Shown piece after piece: positions 1 through 4,710 of a stretch of 5,009 nucleotides of DNA. Every line of letters starts with the position of its first letter. Within the stretch, counting starts at the first letter, position 1. Source of the DNA: Candidatus Omnitrophota bacterium (GTDB lineage Bacteria > Omnitrophota > Gorgyraeia > 2-02-FULL-51-18); the NCBI GenBank assembly GCA_023247935.1, contig JAHFFM010000148.1, positions 1 through 5,009 of the forward strand. Reading direction: 5' to 3'. Made by a program: the position numbers and the translations under genes. Below the pieces are notes generated by a model that was given only the letters and a program-made list of their open reading frames with translations, did no database searches and was not told the DNA's origin.

Positions 1-461
1 TAATTTTAAAAAGCGGTTTTCCGTCTGCTGTCTTTCGTCTGGCTGGCATTTATGGCCCTGGAAGAAATCGCGTTCGCGCCATTTTAGAAGGAAAAATGAA
101 AATAGCCTTGTCCGGCATTTTCATGAACCGGATTCATTTGCATGACATTGTGCGCGGGTTAAGGCTTTTGCTTGAAAAAGGGAAGCCCGGTGAAATTTAT
201 CTTGGGGCGGATGATTTGCCTTGCACGCAAAAAGAGTTCTATTCCTGGCTTTATGACAAGCTTTCTTTGTCTTTACCGGATACGGGATCCGAAATAATGG
301 CGCATGGTTCGAATAAGCGCATATCCAATAAAAAGATCAAAGAGCTTGGTTTGAAATTTCGCTACCCAAGCTATAAAGAAGGCTACGCCGCTTTGGTTGA
401 AGAAGCCTTGTCTCAAGCATCCGAAAAAGGACCTCCCAGAAGCGGAGATTGGATTTCGTGA
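1..461 (+). CDS. SDR-family NAD(P)-dependent epimerase/reductase, YeeZ-like (5'-truncated)
   Basis: This is the C-terminal part of an extended short-chain dehydrogenase/reductase. The frame is open from the window edge (first full codon at 3) to TGA at 459-461, giving 152 complete codons. Visible marks are the RLAGIYGPGRN segment encoded around 36-68, typical of the substrate-side strand of NAD-dependent epimerases; NRIHLHDIVRGL at about 126-164, matching the family's 'RIHVDDIA' segment; GEIYLGADD; and the family ending NKRISNKKIKELG...YPSYKEGY. The Rossmann glycine motif and the catalytic YxxxK would lie upstream, outside the window. An ATG at 96 is internal, because the conserved GIYGPG segment precedes it in the same frame. 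Family knowledge suggests a cytosolic NAD(P)-dependent oxidoreductase or epimerase of about 270-300 residues; the substrate is unknown. It converges on the - strand protease gene with a 45-bp gap and no obvious terminator hairpin. Confidence 0.88.
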   Translation, partial: ILKSGFPSAVFRLAGIYGPGRNRVRAILEGKMKIALSGIFMNRIHLHDIVRGLRLLLEKGKPGEIYLGADDLPCTQKEFYSWLYDKLSLSLPDTGSEIMAHGSNKRISNKKIKELGLKFRYPSYKEGYAALVEEALSQASEKGPPRSGDWIS

Positions 462-506
462 TAGAATTATCTTTTTGAAGAAACAAGAATAGAAAAATGG
501 AATGTT

Positions 507-953
507 TTAGCAGGGAAGTTCGTACTCTATTTCAAAGAGCTCTTTTTTCTGAACGAATCTTAGGCTTTCGATTTTATCCAAAAAGCCATCTCTTCCAAGA
601 AGTCCAATGCCCATTTCTGCTACCATACCTGCATCAACAAAGCCCACTTGAGTTTGATATTTAAATTCTATGCCATCGAAATCAAACACTAAATCAACAG
701 CGTGGTAATAGGCGTAAATATTATCTTTTCCGGCCCCGCCAACACGCACTGGTTTTACACTTTTAATATCAAGATTAATGTCCTCCCCAAGATCAGCGGA
801 GAATAAACATTTATCAGCGCCAGTATCTACAATACTTTGAAATGGGAATGAAGACCTGATGCCATTATTATCCAGACGCATAGGTATTATTGGATATTTT
901 TTACCAGTAGGCTTGATTGCAAGAGGAGATTGCTTAAAGACTACTTTGCCCAA
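507..953 (-). CDS. Retropepsin-like aspartic protease (single-domain, clan AA)
   Basis: A 148-residue protein with the layout of a single retroviral-type aspartic protease domain. The catalytic motif is SIVDTGADKCLF with DTGAD at residues 43-47. A glycine-rich segment VGGAG (71-75) may be the flap or a nearby turn. The second hydrophobic-glycine motif GIGLLGRDGFLD (115-126) is the counterpart of the retropepsin 'ILGRD' segment. With one Asp-Thr-Gly per chain, the active enzyme should be a homodimer. No signal peptide or membrane helix is seen, so it is probably cytosolic. The only plausible start is TTG at 953-951: the upstream in-frame stretch to TAA at 989-987 has no ATG or GTG, and the next in-frame ATG is codon 25, which would leave little sequence before the active site. 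No good Shine-Dalgarno precedes it, so translation probably depends on coupling to the overlapping upstream gene. Base composition is more AT-rich than the suf genes. Substrate unknown. Confidence 0.82.
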   Translation of the reverse strand: MGKVVFKQSPLAIKPTGKKYPIIPMRLDNNGIRSSFPFQSIVDTGADKCLFSADLGEDINLDIKSVKPVRVGGAGKDNIYAYYHAVDLVFDFDGIEFKYQTQVGFVDAGMVAEMGIGLLGRDGFLDKIESLRFVQKKELFEIEYELPC

Positions 954-1147
954 AAGAAATAAGTATCTATGTTTTTGGTCGGAACTTTAGTAACAATCGC
1001 ATTGGGCACATGGTGAGTCTTAGCCATAGATGCAGCTTCGCTAACTGTTTTGCCGTAGCCAATTACTTTTTTTCCAGCGCTATCTACGGCAATCCACTGA
1101 CCTTTATGTCTATTAACGGCTTTCTCTAATTTTGCGTTTTTAGTCAT
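941..1147 (-). CDS. DUF5678-like small protein, partner of the protease gene
   Basis: A 68-residue basic protein. Its pattern KGQWIAVDSAGKKVIGYGKT (residues 15-34), then an alpha-helical stretch VSEAASMAKTHH (35-46) and a C-terminal AIVTKVPTKNI strand, matches what I know of the DUF5678 family: 'GKWVA...GKVIASGKTLEEA...VPKE'. These are small single-domain proteins of unknown biochemical role. The gene starts at ATG (1147-1145) and ends at TAG (943-941), overlapping the protease start by 13 bp, so the two are almost certainly co-transcribed and translationally coupled. The Shine-Dalgarno is poor; an AAGG lies about 16 nt upstream, too far to be typical. Small DUF5678-type proteins next to clan AA proteases are, to my knowledge, a recurring pairing in bacterial and archaeal genomes, suggesting the small protein is a substrate, inhibitor or adaptor. 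That function is inference. Confidence 0.7.
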   Translation of the reverse strand: MTKNAKLEKAVNRHKGQWIAVDSAGKKVIGYGKTVSEAASMAKTHHVPNAIVTKVPTKNIDTYFFWAK

Positions 1148-1311
1148 ATTAGATTACAAATAACCTTAAAAAATATTGCGTTATGATAGCGATTTTGTGG
1201 ATCATCTAAATTTGACTTTAGTTGTTCATAATCGTTAGTCGTACCTAATATAATATTATAAATGATCCTATCGTAATTGCATAGGCAATTGCTGCCCTTA
1301 GGAAATAAGTT
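1144..1311 (-). other. Start-less open frame upstream of the DUF5678 gene; possible gene remnant or chance ORF
   Basis: On the - strand a 55-codon frame is open between a TAA (plus 1314-1312) and a TGA (1146-1144). It contains no ATG, GTG or TTG start. The peptide includes GTTNDYEQLKSNLDDPQNRY and ends with FFKVICNLI. The mixed, protein-like composition is unusual for DNA this AT-rich, and the TGA overlaps the DUF5678 ATG as ATGA, the arrangement typical of coupled genes. It could be the tail of a decayed upstream gene of the protease module, or a chance open frame in the leader. I do not recognise the sequence. Confidence 0.2.
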
Positions 1312-1390
1312 TTATAAAAAATTTAAATAGGTAGTTTTTTATTTATCTATAACCTATTATAAATAAATAAGTTATATCTTAAGATGAATC

Positions 1391-1420
1391 TGGACAAAAA
1401 GAGTCTGATTAAAGTATAAT
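1391..1420 (+). promoter_or_regulatory. Predicted sigma-70-type promoter of the suf operon
   Basis: TGGACA (1391-1396, one mismatch to TTGACA) and a perfect TATAAT (1415-1420) are separated by 18 bp. Transcription would start near 1427, giving a leader of about 80 nt before the SufA-like ATG. The palindrome ATCTTAAGAT (1376-1385) ends 5 bp before the -35 box and could be an operator for the Rrf2 protein encoded second in the operon; that link is inference. No match to the E. coli IscR consensus sites was evident. Confidence 0.6.
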
Positions 1421-1432
1421 TTGATTAGATAG

Positions 1433-1493
1433 TGTCATCCCCGTGCAGGCGGGGAATCAGGTTGATTCCTGCTAAAAACTTGCAGGAATGACG
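1433..1493. repeat. Palindromic repeat (REP/MITE-like) in the suf leader
   Basis: A roughly 60-bp element with GTCAT (1434-1438) and ATGAC (1488-1492) at its ends. Inside it, CCCCG (1439-1443) pairs with CGGGG (1450-1454), and ATTCCTGC (1465-1472) pairs perfectly with GCAGGAAT (1482-1489) across a 9-nt loop. An alternative pairing joins GGAATCA (1453-1459) to TGATTCC (1463-1469). This 'GTCATCCCCG...CGGGGAATC' style is familiar as a dispersed intergenic repeat in many bacteria. It falls inside the predicted 5' leader and ends 4 nt before the GGAGG ribosome-binding site at 1497-1501. No poly-T tract follows, so a classical terminator is unlikely. Confidence 0.72.
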
Positions 1494-1507
1494 ATTGGAG
1501 GAAGGAA

Positions 1508-1831
1508 ATGATTCAACTGTCAGAAAATGCACAAAAAGCCATTGCCCGGTTAAGGGCTGAGCAGAACAAGCCGGGGGCTTATTTCAGGATTGGGGTTAAG
1601 GGCGGCGGATGCTCTGGGATGACCTACGATGTCCGTTTTGAAGACCAAAAAGCCGAGGTGGACCGCGAATTTGATATCAATGGGGTCAAAGTTTTATGTG
1701 ATATCAAAAGCTTGCTGTATTTGGATGGGATGACGATTGATTTTTCAACGGAATTGGTGAACGGGGGATTCCGTTTTGTGAACCCCAAGGCGACGGGAAC
1801 CTGCGGATGCGGCACTTCTTTTAGCGTATAG
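1508..1831 (+). CDS. sufA: A-type Fe-S cluster carrier protein (IscA/SufA/HesB family)
   Basis: A 107-residue protein of normal family length. It has the three conserved cluster-binding cysteines: Cys35 in GGGCSGMTY, and Cys99 and Cys101 in TGTCGCGTSF, a C-x63-C-x-C spacing as in IscA, SufA and ErpA. An extra cysteine (Cys64) is present. Members bind a [2Fe-2S] or [4Fe-4S] cluster as a dimer in the cytosol and pass it to target proteins. Start ATG 1508 follows a strong GGAGG (1497-1501) with a 6-nt spacer. It is the first gene of the operon, with the Rrf2 gene 37 bp downstream. The name sufA is given from context; sequence alone does not separate SufA from IscA or ErpA. The last codons and stop fall within a heptamer tandem repeat. 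Confidence 0.93.
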   Translation: MIQLSENAQKAIARLRAEQNKPGAYFRIGVKGGGCSGMTYDVRFEDQKAEVDREFDINGVKVLCDIKSLLYLDGMTIDFSTELVNGGFRFVNPKATGTCGCGTSFSV

Positions 1832-1849
1832 CGTAGAGCGCGTAGCGTA
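1822..1849 (+). repeat. Heptamer tandem repeat TAGCGTA, four units
   Basis: Four contiguous 7-bp units: TAGCGTA (1822-1828), TAGCGTA (1829-1835), a degenerate GAGCGCG (1836-1842) and TAGCGTA (1843-1849). The array begins inside the last codons of the SufA-like gene, provides its TAG stop (1829-1831), and ends 3 nt before the AGGAG of the Rrf2 gene. It is probably a slippage-type expansion. Since the sufA stop lies in the second unit, changes in copy number would chiefly alter the 37-bp spacer. Confidence 0.7.
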
Positions 1850-1852
1850 TAT

Positions 1853-1871
1853 AGGAGATGAAAAATTAATG
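1853..1871 (+). promoter_or_regulatory. Ribosome-binding site of the Rrf2 gene with a decoy ATG
   Basis: AGGAG (1853-1857) lies 11 nt before the ATG at 1869, a longer than ideal spacing. An ATG directly abuts it at 1858 and would give only ATG-AAA-AAT-TAA, ending just before the true start. Start 1869 is preferred because the peptide MRFTTKTEYGI is the normal Rrf2 N-terminus. The long spacing may keep regulator synthesis low; this is inference. Confidence 0.45.
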
Positions 1872-2309
1872 AGGTTCACGACGAAAACGGAATACGGGAT
1901 TGTTTCCATGGTTTACATGGCGCGTCACGTTGACAAAAAATTCGTGAGCATTAAGGAGATTTCGAAGCACGAAAGTTACCCGGCTCCATACATTGAAAAA
2001 ATATTGCAGGCGCTTCGAAAGGCCAAGCTTGTGATTTCTTCACATGGAAAAAGCGGCGGTTACGCGTTGGCGCGCAAACCCGCGGAAATCACGTTAAAAG
2101 AGATTATTGACGCGCTGGAAGGTGGCACATTTGAGATTTTTTGCGGACCTCAAACCCGCCAGAAAATCGTGTGCACTCATTTTTGTTTGTGCGGCGTCAA
2201 GCCGGTTTGGCGGAAAACCAAAGACATTTTGGACAATTTTTACCATTCGATTAATTTGGAAATGCTGACAAAAGACGAAATCGAGACGAAAAAGTTTATC
2301 GCCGCTTAG
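1869..2309 (+). CDS. Rrf2-family transcriptional regulator, probable Fe-S-sensing regulator of suf
   Basis: A 146-residue protein with the Rrf2 winged helix-turn-helix layout: N-terminal RFTTKTEYGIVSMVYMARH, the helix-turn-helix region VSIKEISKHESYPAPYIEKILQALRKAKLV (26-55), the wing SHGKSGGYALAR (58-69), then ITLKEIIDALEG (74-85). Four cysteines follow at 92, 102, 106 and 108 (CGP...VCTHFCLCGVKPVW). IscR uses Cys92, Cys98 and Cys104 with His107. Here Cys92 is kept but the others have shifted, so a cluster or metal site is plausible but not canonical. Lying between sufA and sufB, it probably autoregulates the suf operon in response to iron or cluster status. A SufR or IscR label would be premature, so no symbol is given. 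It co-transcribes with its neighbours: 37 bp after sufA and 112 bp before sufB. Confidence 0.9.
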   Translation: MRFTTKTEYGIVSMVYMARHVDKKFVSIKEISKHESYPAPYIEKILQALRKAKLVISSHGKSGGYALARKPAEITLKEIIDALEGGTFEIFCGPQTRQKIVCTHFCLCGVKPVWRKTKDILDNFYHSINLEMLTKDEIETKKFIAA

Positions 2310-2314
2310 TGCGC

Positions 2315-2404
2315 GTCATTGCGAGGAGGCCGAAGGCCGCCGAAACAATCTCTGCGAAAGCGTAAGCGCAAAGATTGCTTCGGCGCTTCGCGCCTCGCAA
2401 TGAC
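2315..2404. repeat. Palindromic repeat (GTCATTGCGAGG family), copy between Rrf2 gene and sufB
   Basis: A 90-bp element with perfect 12-bp ends: GTCATTGCGAGG (2315-2326) against CCTCGCAATGAC (2393-2404). The inner stem CCGAAACAATCT (2340-2351) pairs with AGATTGCTTCGG (2372-2383) with one mismatch. Each arm also folds on itself: GGCC-GAA-GGCC (2328-2338) and GGCGC-TTC-GCGCC (2382-2394). It starts 5 nt after the Rrf2 stop codon and ends 2 nt before the AGGAG of sufB. It is not followed by a T-run, and the operon continues, so it is more likely a mobile-type repeat that forms an RNA hairpin than a full terminator. It belongs to the same family as the copy at 3866-3935. Confidence 0.85.
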
Positions 2405-2421
2405 ACAGGAGAAGGTGGTTT

Positions 2422-3864
2422 ATGAGCAATAAAATCATCCAAGAAATCGCCAATAAAGAATACCAATACGGCTTTCAATCGCCGATCGAGTCCGAGACTG
2501 TTCCTAAGGGCTTGAGCGAGGACGTGATCCGCCTGATTTCCAAAAAGAAAAATGAGCCGGAATGGCTTTTGGAATTTCGCCTGAAGTCCTATCGCCATTG
2601 GAAAACCATGAAAGAGCCACGATGGGCCAATGTGGATTATCCGGAAATCGATTACCAGGACATCAGCTATTATTCCGCACCCAAGGTAATGGAAAAGAAA
2701 AAAAGCATGGAAGAAGTGGACCCGGAATTACGCCGCACGTTTGAAAAACTCGGCATTTCTTTGATGGAACAGAAAAAGCTCGCGGGCGTGGCGGTGGACG
2801 CGATTTTTGACAGCGTGTCCGTGGCAACCAGCTATAAAGAAAAGCTTCTTGAGGTGGGCGTGGTTTTTTGTTCGTTTTCCGAAGCCGTTGAGAAATACCC
2901 GGATCTTGTCAAAAAATACATGGGTTCGGTGGTGCCTTATACGGATAATTTTTTTGCGGCGCTGAACTCCGCGGTTTTCACGGATGGTTCTTTTGTCTTC
3001 ATTCCAAAAGGGGTGAAATGCCCTATGGAACTTTCCACGTATTTTCGAATCAATACCGAGGGTTCGGGGCAATTTGAGCGCACCTTGATTGTGGCTGAGG
3101 ACAATGCGTATGTCAGTTATCTTGAAGGCTGCACGGCGCCTAAATTTGACACCAATCAGCTTCATGCCGCGGTGGTGGAGCTGGTCGCGCTTGACGATGC
3201 GGAAATCAAATATTCGACGGTTCAAAACTGGTACGCGGGCGACCCTAAAACAGGTAAGGGCGGGATTTATAATTTTGTAACCAAGCGCGGCAAGTGCGCG
3301 GGGAAGAATTCGAAAATTTCCTGGACGCAGGTGGAAACGGGTTCCGCTATCACCTGGAAATATCCGAGCTGCATTTTATCCGGCGACAACTCGACGGGGG
3401 AATTTTATTCCGTAGCTCTGACAAACCATTTTCAGCAGGCGGACACGGGCACCAAAATGATCCACATCGGTAAAAATACCAAAAGCCGTATTATTTCCAA
3501 GGGAATTTCGGCAGGGCAGTCCCGGAACAGTTATCGCGGCGCCGTGGTGATTAAAAAAGGCGCGGAAAGCGCGCGTAATTTCACGCAATGCGATTCGCTT
3601 TTGATTGGTTCTAAGTGCAGCGCGAATACCTTTCCGGTGCTGGAAGCGGAAAATCCAACCGCGCATTTGGAGCATGAGGCCACCACTTCACGTATCAGCG
3701 ATGACCAGCTTTTTTATTTTCAACAGCGGGGGATTTCCACGGAAGACGCAATGGGCGCGATTTTAAATGGATTTTGCAAAGACGTGTTTCGCGAGCTTCC
3801 CGGCGAATTCGCCGTGGAGGCGACACAGTTATTGGGTCTTAAACTTGAGGGCAGTGTTGGATGA
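2422..3864 (+). CDS. sufB: Fe-S cluster assembly scaffold protein SufB
   Basis: A 480-residue protein, full length for SufB (about 470-495). SufB forms the SufBC2D complex in the cytosol, where sulfide and iron are assembled into a nascent cluster. The N-terminal domain runs to about residue 150, followed by the beta-helix core. Recognisable segments are [17 protein letters not shown] (195-211), YLEGCTAP with Cys237, [21 protein letters not shown] with Cys390, and [25 protein letters not shown] (414-438). By position, Cys237, Cys390, His418 and Glu419 correspond to the E. coli residues Cys254, Cys405, His433 and Glu434, which are known to matter for cluster assembly; this mapping is by eye. 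Start ATG 2422 follows AGGAGAAGGTGG (2407-2418). All key residues are intact, with no frameshift. Repeats flank the gene on both sides. Confidence 0.98.
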   Translation: MSNKIIQEIANKEYQYGFQSPIESETVPKGLSEDVIRLISKKKNEPEWLLEFRLKSYRHWKTMKEPRWANVDYPEIDYQDISYYSAPKVMEKKKSMEEVDPELRRTFEKLGISLMEQKKLAGVAVDAIFDSVSVATSYKEKLLEVGVVFCSFSEAVEKYPDLVKKYMGSVVPYTDNFFAALNSAVFTDGSFVFIPKGVKCPMELSTYFRINTEGSGQFERTLIVAEDNAYVSYLEGCTAPKFDTNQLHAAVVELVALDDAEIKYSTVQNWYAGDPKTGKGGIYNFVTKRGKCAGKNSKISWTQVETGSAITWKYPSCILSGDNSTGEFYSVALTNHFQQADTGTKMIHIGKNTKSRIISKGISAGQSRNSYRGAVVIKKGAESARNFTQCDSLLIGSKCSANTFPVLEAENPTAHLEHEATTSRISDDQLFYFQQRGISTEDAMGAILNGFCKDVFRELPGEFAVEATQLLGLKLEGSVG

Positions 3865-3865
3865 G

Positions 3866-3935
3866 TGTCATTGCGAGGAGCGAAGCGACGAAGCAATCTC
3901 TGCGCAGAGATTGCTTCGCTTTGCTCGCAATGACA
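3866..3935. repeat. Palindromic repeat (GTCATTGCGAGG family), copy between sufB and sufC
   Basis: A 70-bp element with perfect 12-bp ends, TGTCATTGCGAG (3866-3877) and CTCGCAATGACA (3924-3935). At its centre is a perfect 30-bp palindrome with half-sites CGAAGCAATCTCTGC (3889-3903) and GCAGAGATTGCTTCG (3904-3918). It begins 1 nt after the sufB stop and ends 3 nt before the AGGAG (3939-3943) of sufC. As RNA it would fold into a long hairpin. No T-run follows. Compared with the copy at 2315-2404, the side hairpins are shorter and the centre is better conserved. Confidence 0.88.
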
Positions 3936-3948
3936 AATAGGAGTTGAA

Positions 3949-4710
3949 ATGAAAAATGGAGTTCCGATTTTACAGGTTCATGGTTTGGACGCGGGAATCG
4001 AAGGCAAAACGATCCTGAAGGATTTTCATATTCTGGTGCAGCCGGGCGAGGTACACGCGATTATGGGTCCAAACGGCTCAGGAAAGAGCACGCTTGCCAA
4101 GATTTTGGCTGGCGATCCCAACTATGTTGCCACTAAAGGCAAAATTATTTACCAGGGAAGAAACTTGCTTGAGCTTGAGCCGGAAGAAAGAGCTTTGAAC
4201 GGAATTTTTTTGGCATTTCAATATCCGGTGGAGGTTCCGGGCGTTTCAAACGCTTCTTTTTTGCGGATGGCCTATAATGCCAAACGCAAATTTCAGGGAA
4301 AACCGGAAGTGGATCCGCTCGAATTTGACGACATTCTCAAAGAAAAAATAAAAGTCGTGGACATGAAAGAAGACTTCATTCGCCGCGCCGTGAATCATGG
4401 TTTTTCCGGCGGAGAAAAAAAACGCAATGAAATCGTGCAAATGGCGGTGCTTGAGCCTAAGCTCGCGATTCTCGACGAAACAGATTCCGGGCTCGACATT
4501 GACGCTCTTCGGGAAGTGGCGCAAGGCGTGAATAAACTGCGCAACAAAGACAACGCCATGATCGTGATCACGCATTACCAAAGGCTTTTGGATTATATCA
4601 AACCGGATGTGGTGCATATTTTGTCGGGAGGCAAAATCGTCAAATCAGGTCCTGCGAGTTTGGCACTGGAGTTGGAGAAAAAAGGTTATGAGTGGATTGA
4701 GCATCGCTGA
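3949..4710 (+). CDS. sufC: Fe-S cluster assembly ATPase SufC
   Basis: A 253-residue ABC-type ATPase subunit of usual SufC length (about 245-260). All nucleotide-binding motifs are present: Walker A GPNGSGKS (40-47), Q-loop AFQYP with Gln91, the SufC-type signature [10 protein letters not shown] (152-161), Walker B LAILDE (172-177) with catalytic Glu177, D-loop SGLD (180-183) and the switch histidine in ITHY (His209). The EKKR form of the signature and the [10 protein letters not shown] segment distinguish SufC from transport ATPases. It is a soluble enzyme that dimerises on SufB and SufD and drives the conformational change needed for cluster assembly; there is no transport role. Start ATG 3949 follows AGGAG (3939-3943) with a 5-nt spacer. 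Its 3' end overlaps sufD by 23 bp, indicating translational coupling. Confidence 0.98.
   Translation: MKNGVPILQVHGLDAGIEGKTILKDFHILVQPGEVHAIMGPNGSGKSTLAKILAGDPNYVATKGKIIYQGRNLLELEPEERALNGIFLAFQYPVEVPGVSNASFLRMAYNAKRKFQGKPEVDPLEFDDILKEKIKVVDMKEDFIRRAVNHGFSGGEKKRNEIVQMAVLEPKLAILDETDSGLDIDALREVAQGVNKLRNKDNAMIVITHYQRLLDYIKPDVVHILSGGKIVKSGPASLALELEKKGYEWIEHR

Larger units (their letters stand above)
1148..1507. other. AT-rich intergenic region between divergent units
   Basis: This 360-bp gap separates the - strand protease module from the + strand suf operon, so it should carry promoters for both. Contents: the start-less - strand frame (1144-1311); a perfect 12-bp palindrome TATAATATTATA at 1249-1260 that gives a TATAAT -10 hexamer on each strand but no convincing -35; an inverted repeat AATAGGT (1326-1332) / ACCTATT (1352-1358); a perfect palindrome ATCTTAAGAT at 1376-1385 directly before the suf promoter; the suf promoter at 1391-1420; and a palindromic repeat at 1433-1493. 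No RNA gene or further coding frame with a start codon was seen. Confidence 0.6.

Noticed and set aside
96..461. ATG at 96 as the true start of the first gene
   Set aside because: The same frame stays open to the window edge and encodes the conserved LAGIYGPGRN segment of extended SDR proteins, so the gene begins outside the window.
534..547. AAAGAGCTCTTT palindrome followed by T residues as a terminator for the SDR gene
   Set aside because: The stem is only 12 bp of mostly A-T pairs with no loop, and it lies within the 3' coding end of the protease gene. It is too weak to call.
1249..1260. Bidirectional promoter at the TATAATATTATA palindrome
   Set aside because: A -10-like hexamer exists on both strands, but no acceptable -35 lies at the right distance on the - strand, and such hexamers are common in DNA this AT-rich.
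1858..1869. Mini-ORF ATG-AAA-AAT-TAA before the Rrf2 gene as a regulatory leader peptide
   Set aside because: It abuts the AGGAG without any spacer, so initiation there is unlikely, and three codons can arise by chance.
2296..2598. Open frame of 100 codons on the - strand
   Set aside because: It is largely a translation of the palindromic repeat at 2315-2404 plus antisense to the start of sufB. Such repeat-derived peptides are a common false annotation.
2728..3225. Long - strand open frame opposite sufB
   Set aside because: It lies wholly inside the clearly coding sufB gene, has a low-complexity basic composition and no recognisable domain. It is an antisense shadow, as are the - strand frames at 3376-3675, 4246-4617 and 4645-4911.
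3866..3935. Rho-independent terminator between sufB and sufC
   Set aside because: The hairpin is strong, but no run of T follows either arm and it is a copy of a dispersed repeat with a second copy in the same operon. Partial attenuation remains possible.
2315..3935. CRISPR array
   Set aside because: The repeats are two unequal palindromic copies about 1.5 kb apart with a gene between them, without regular spacers or cas genes.
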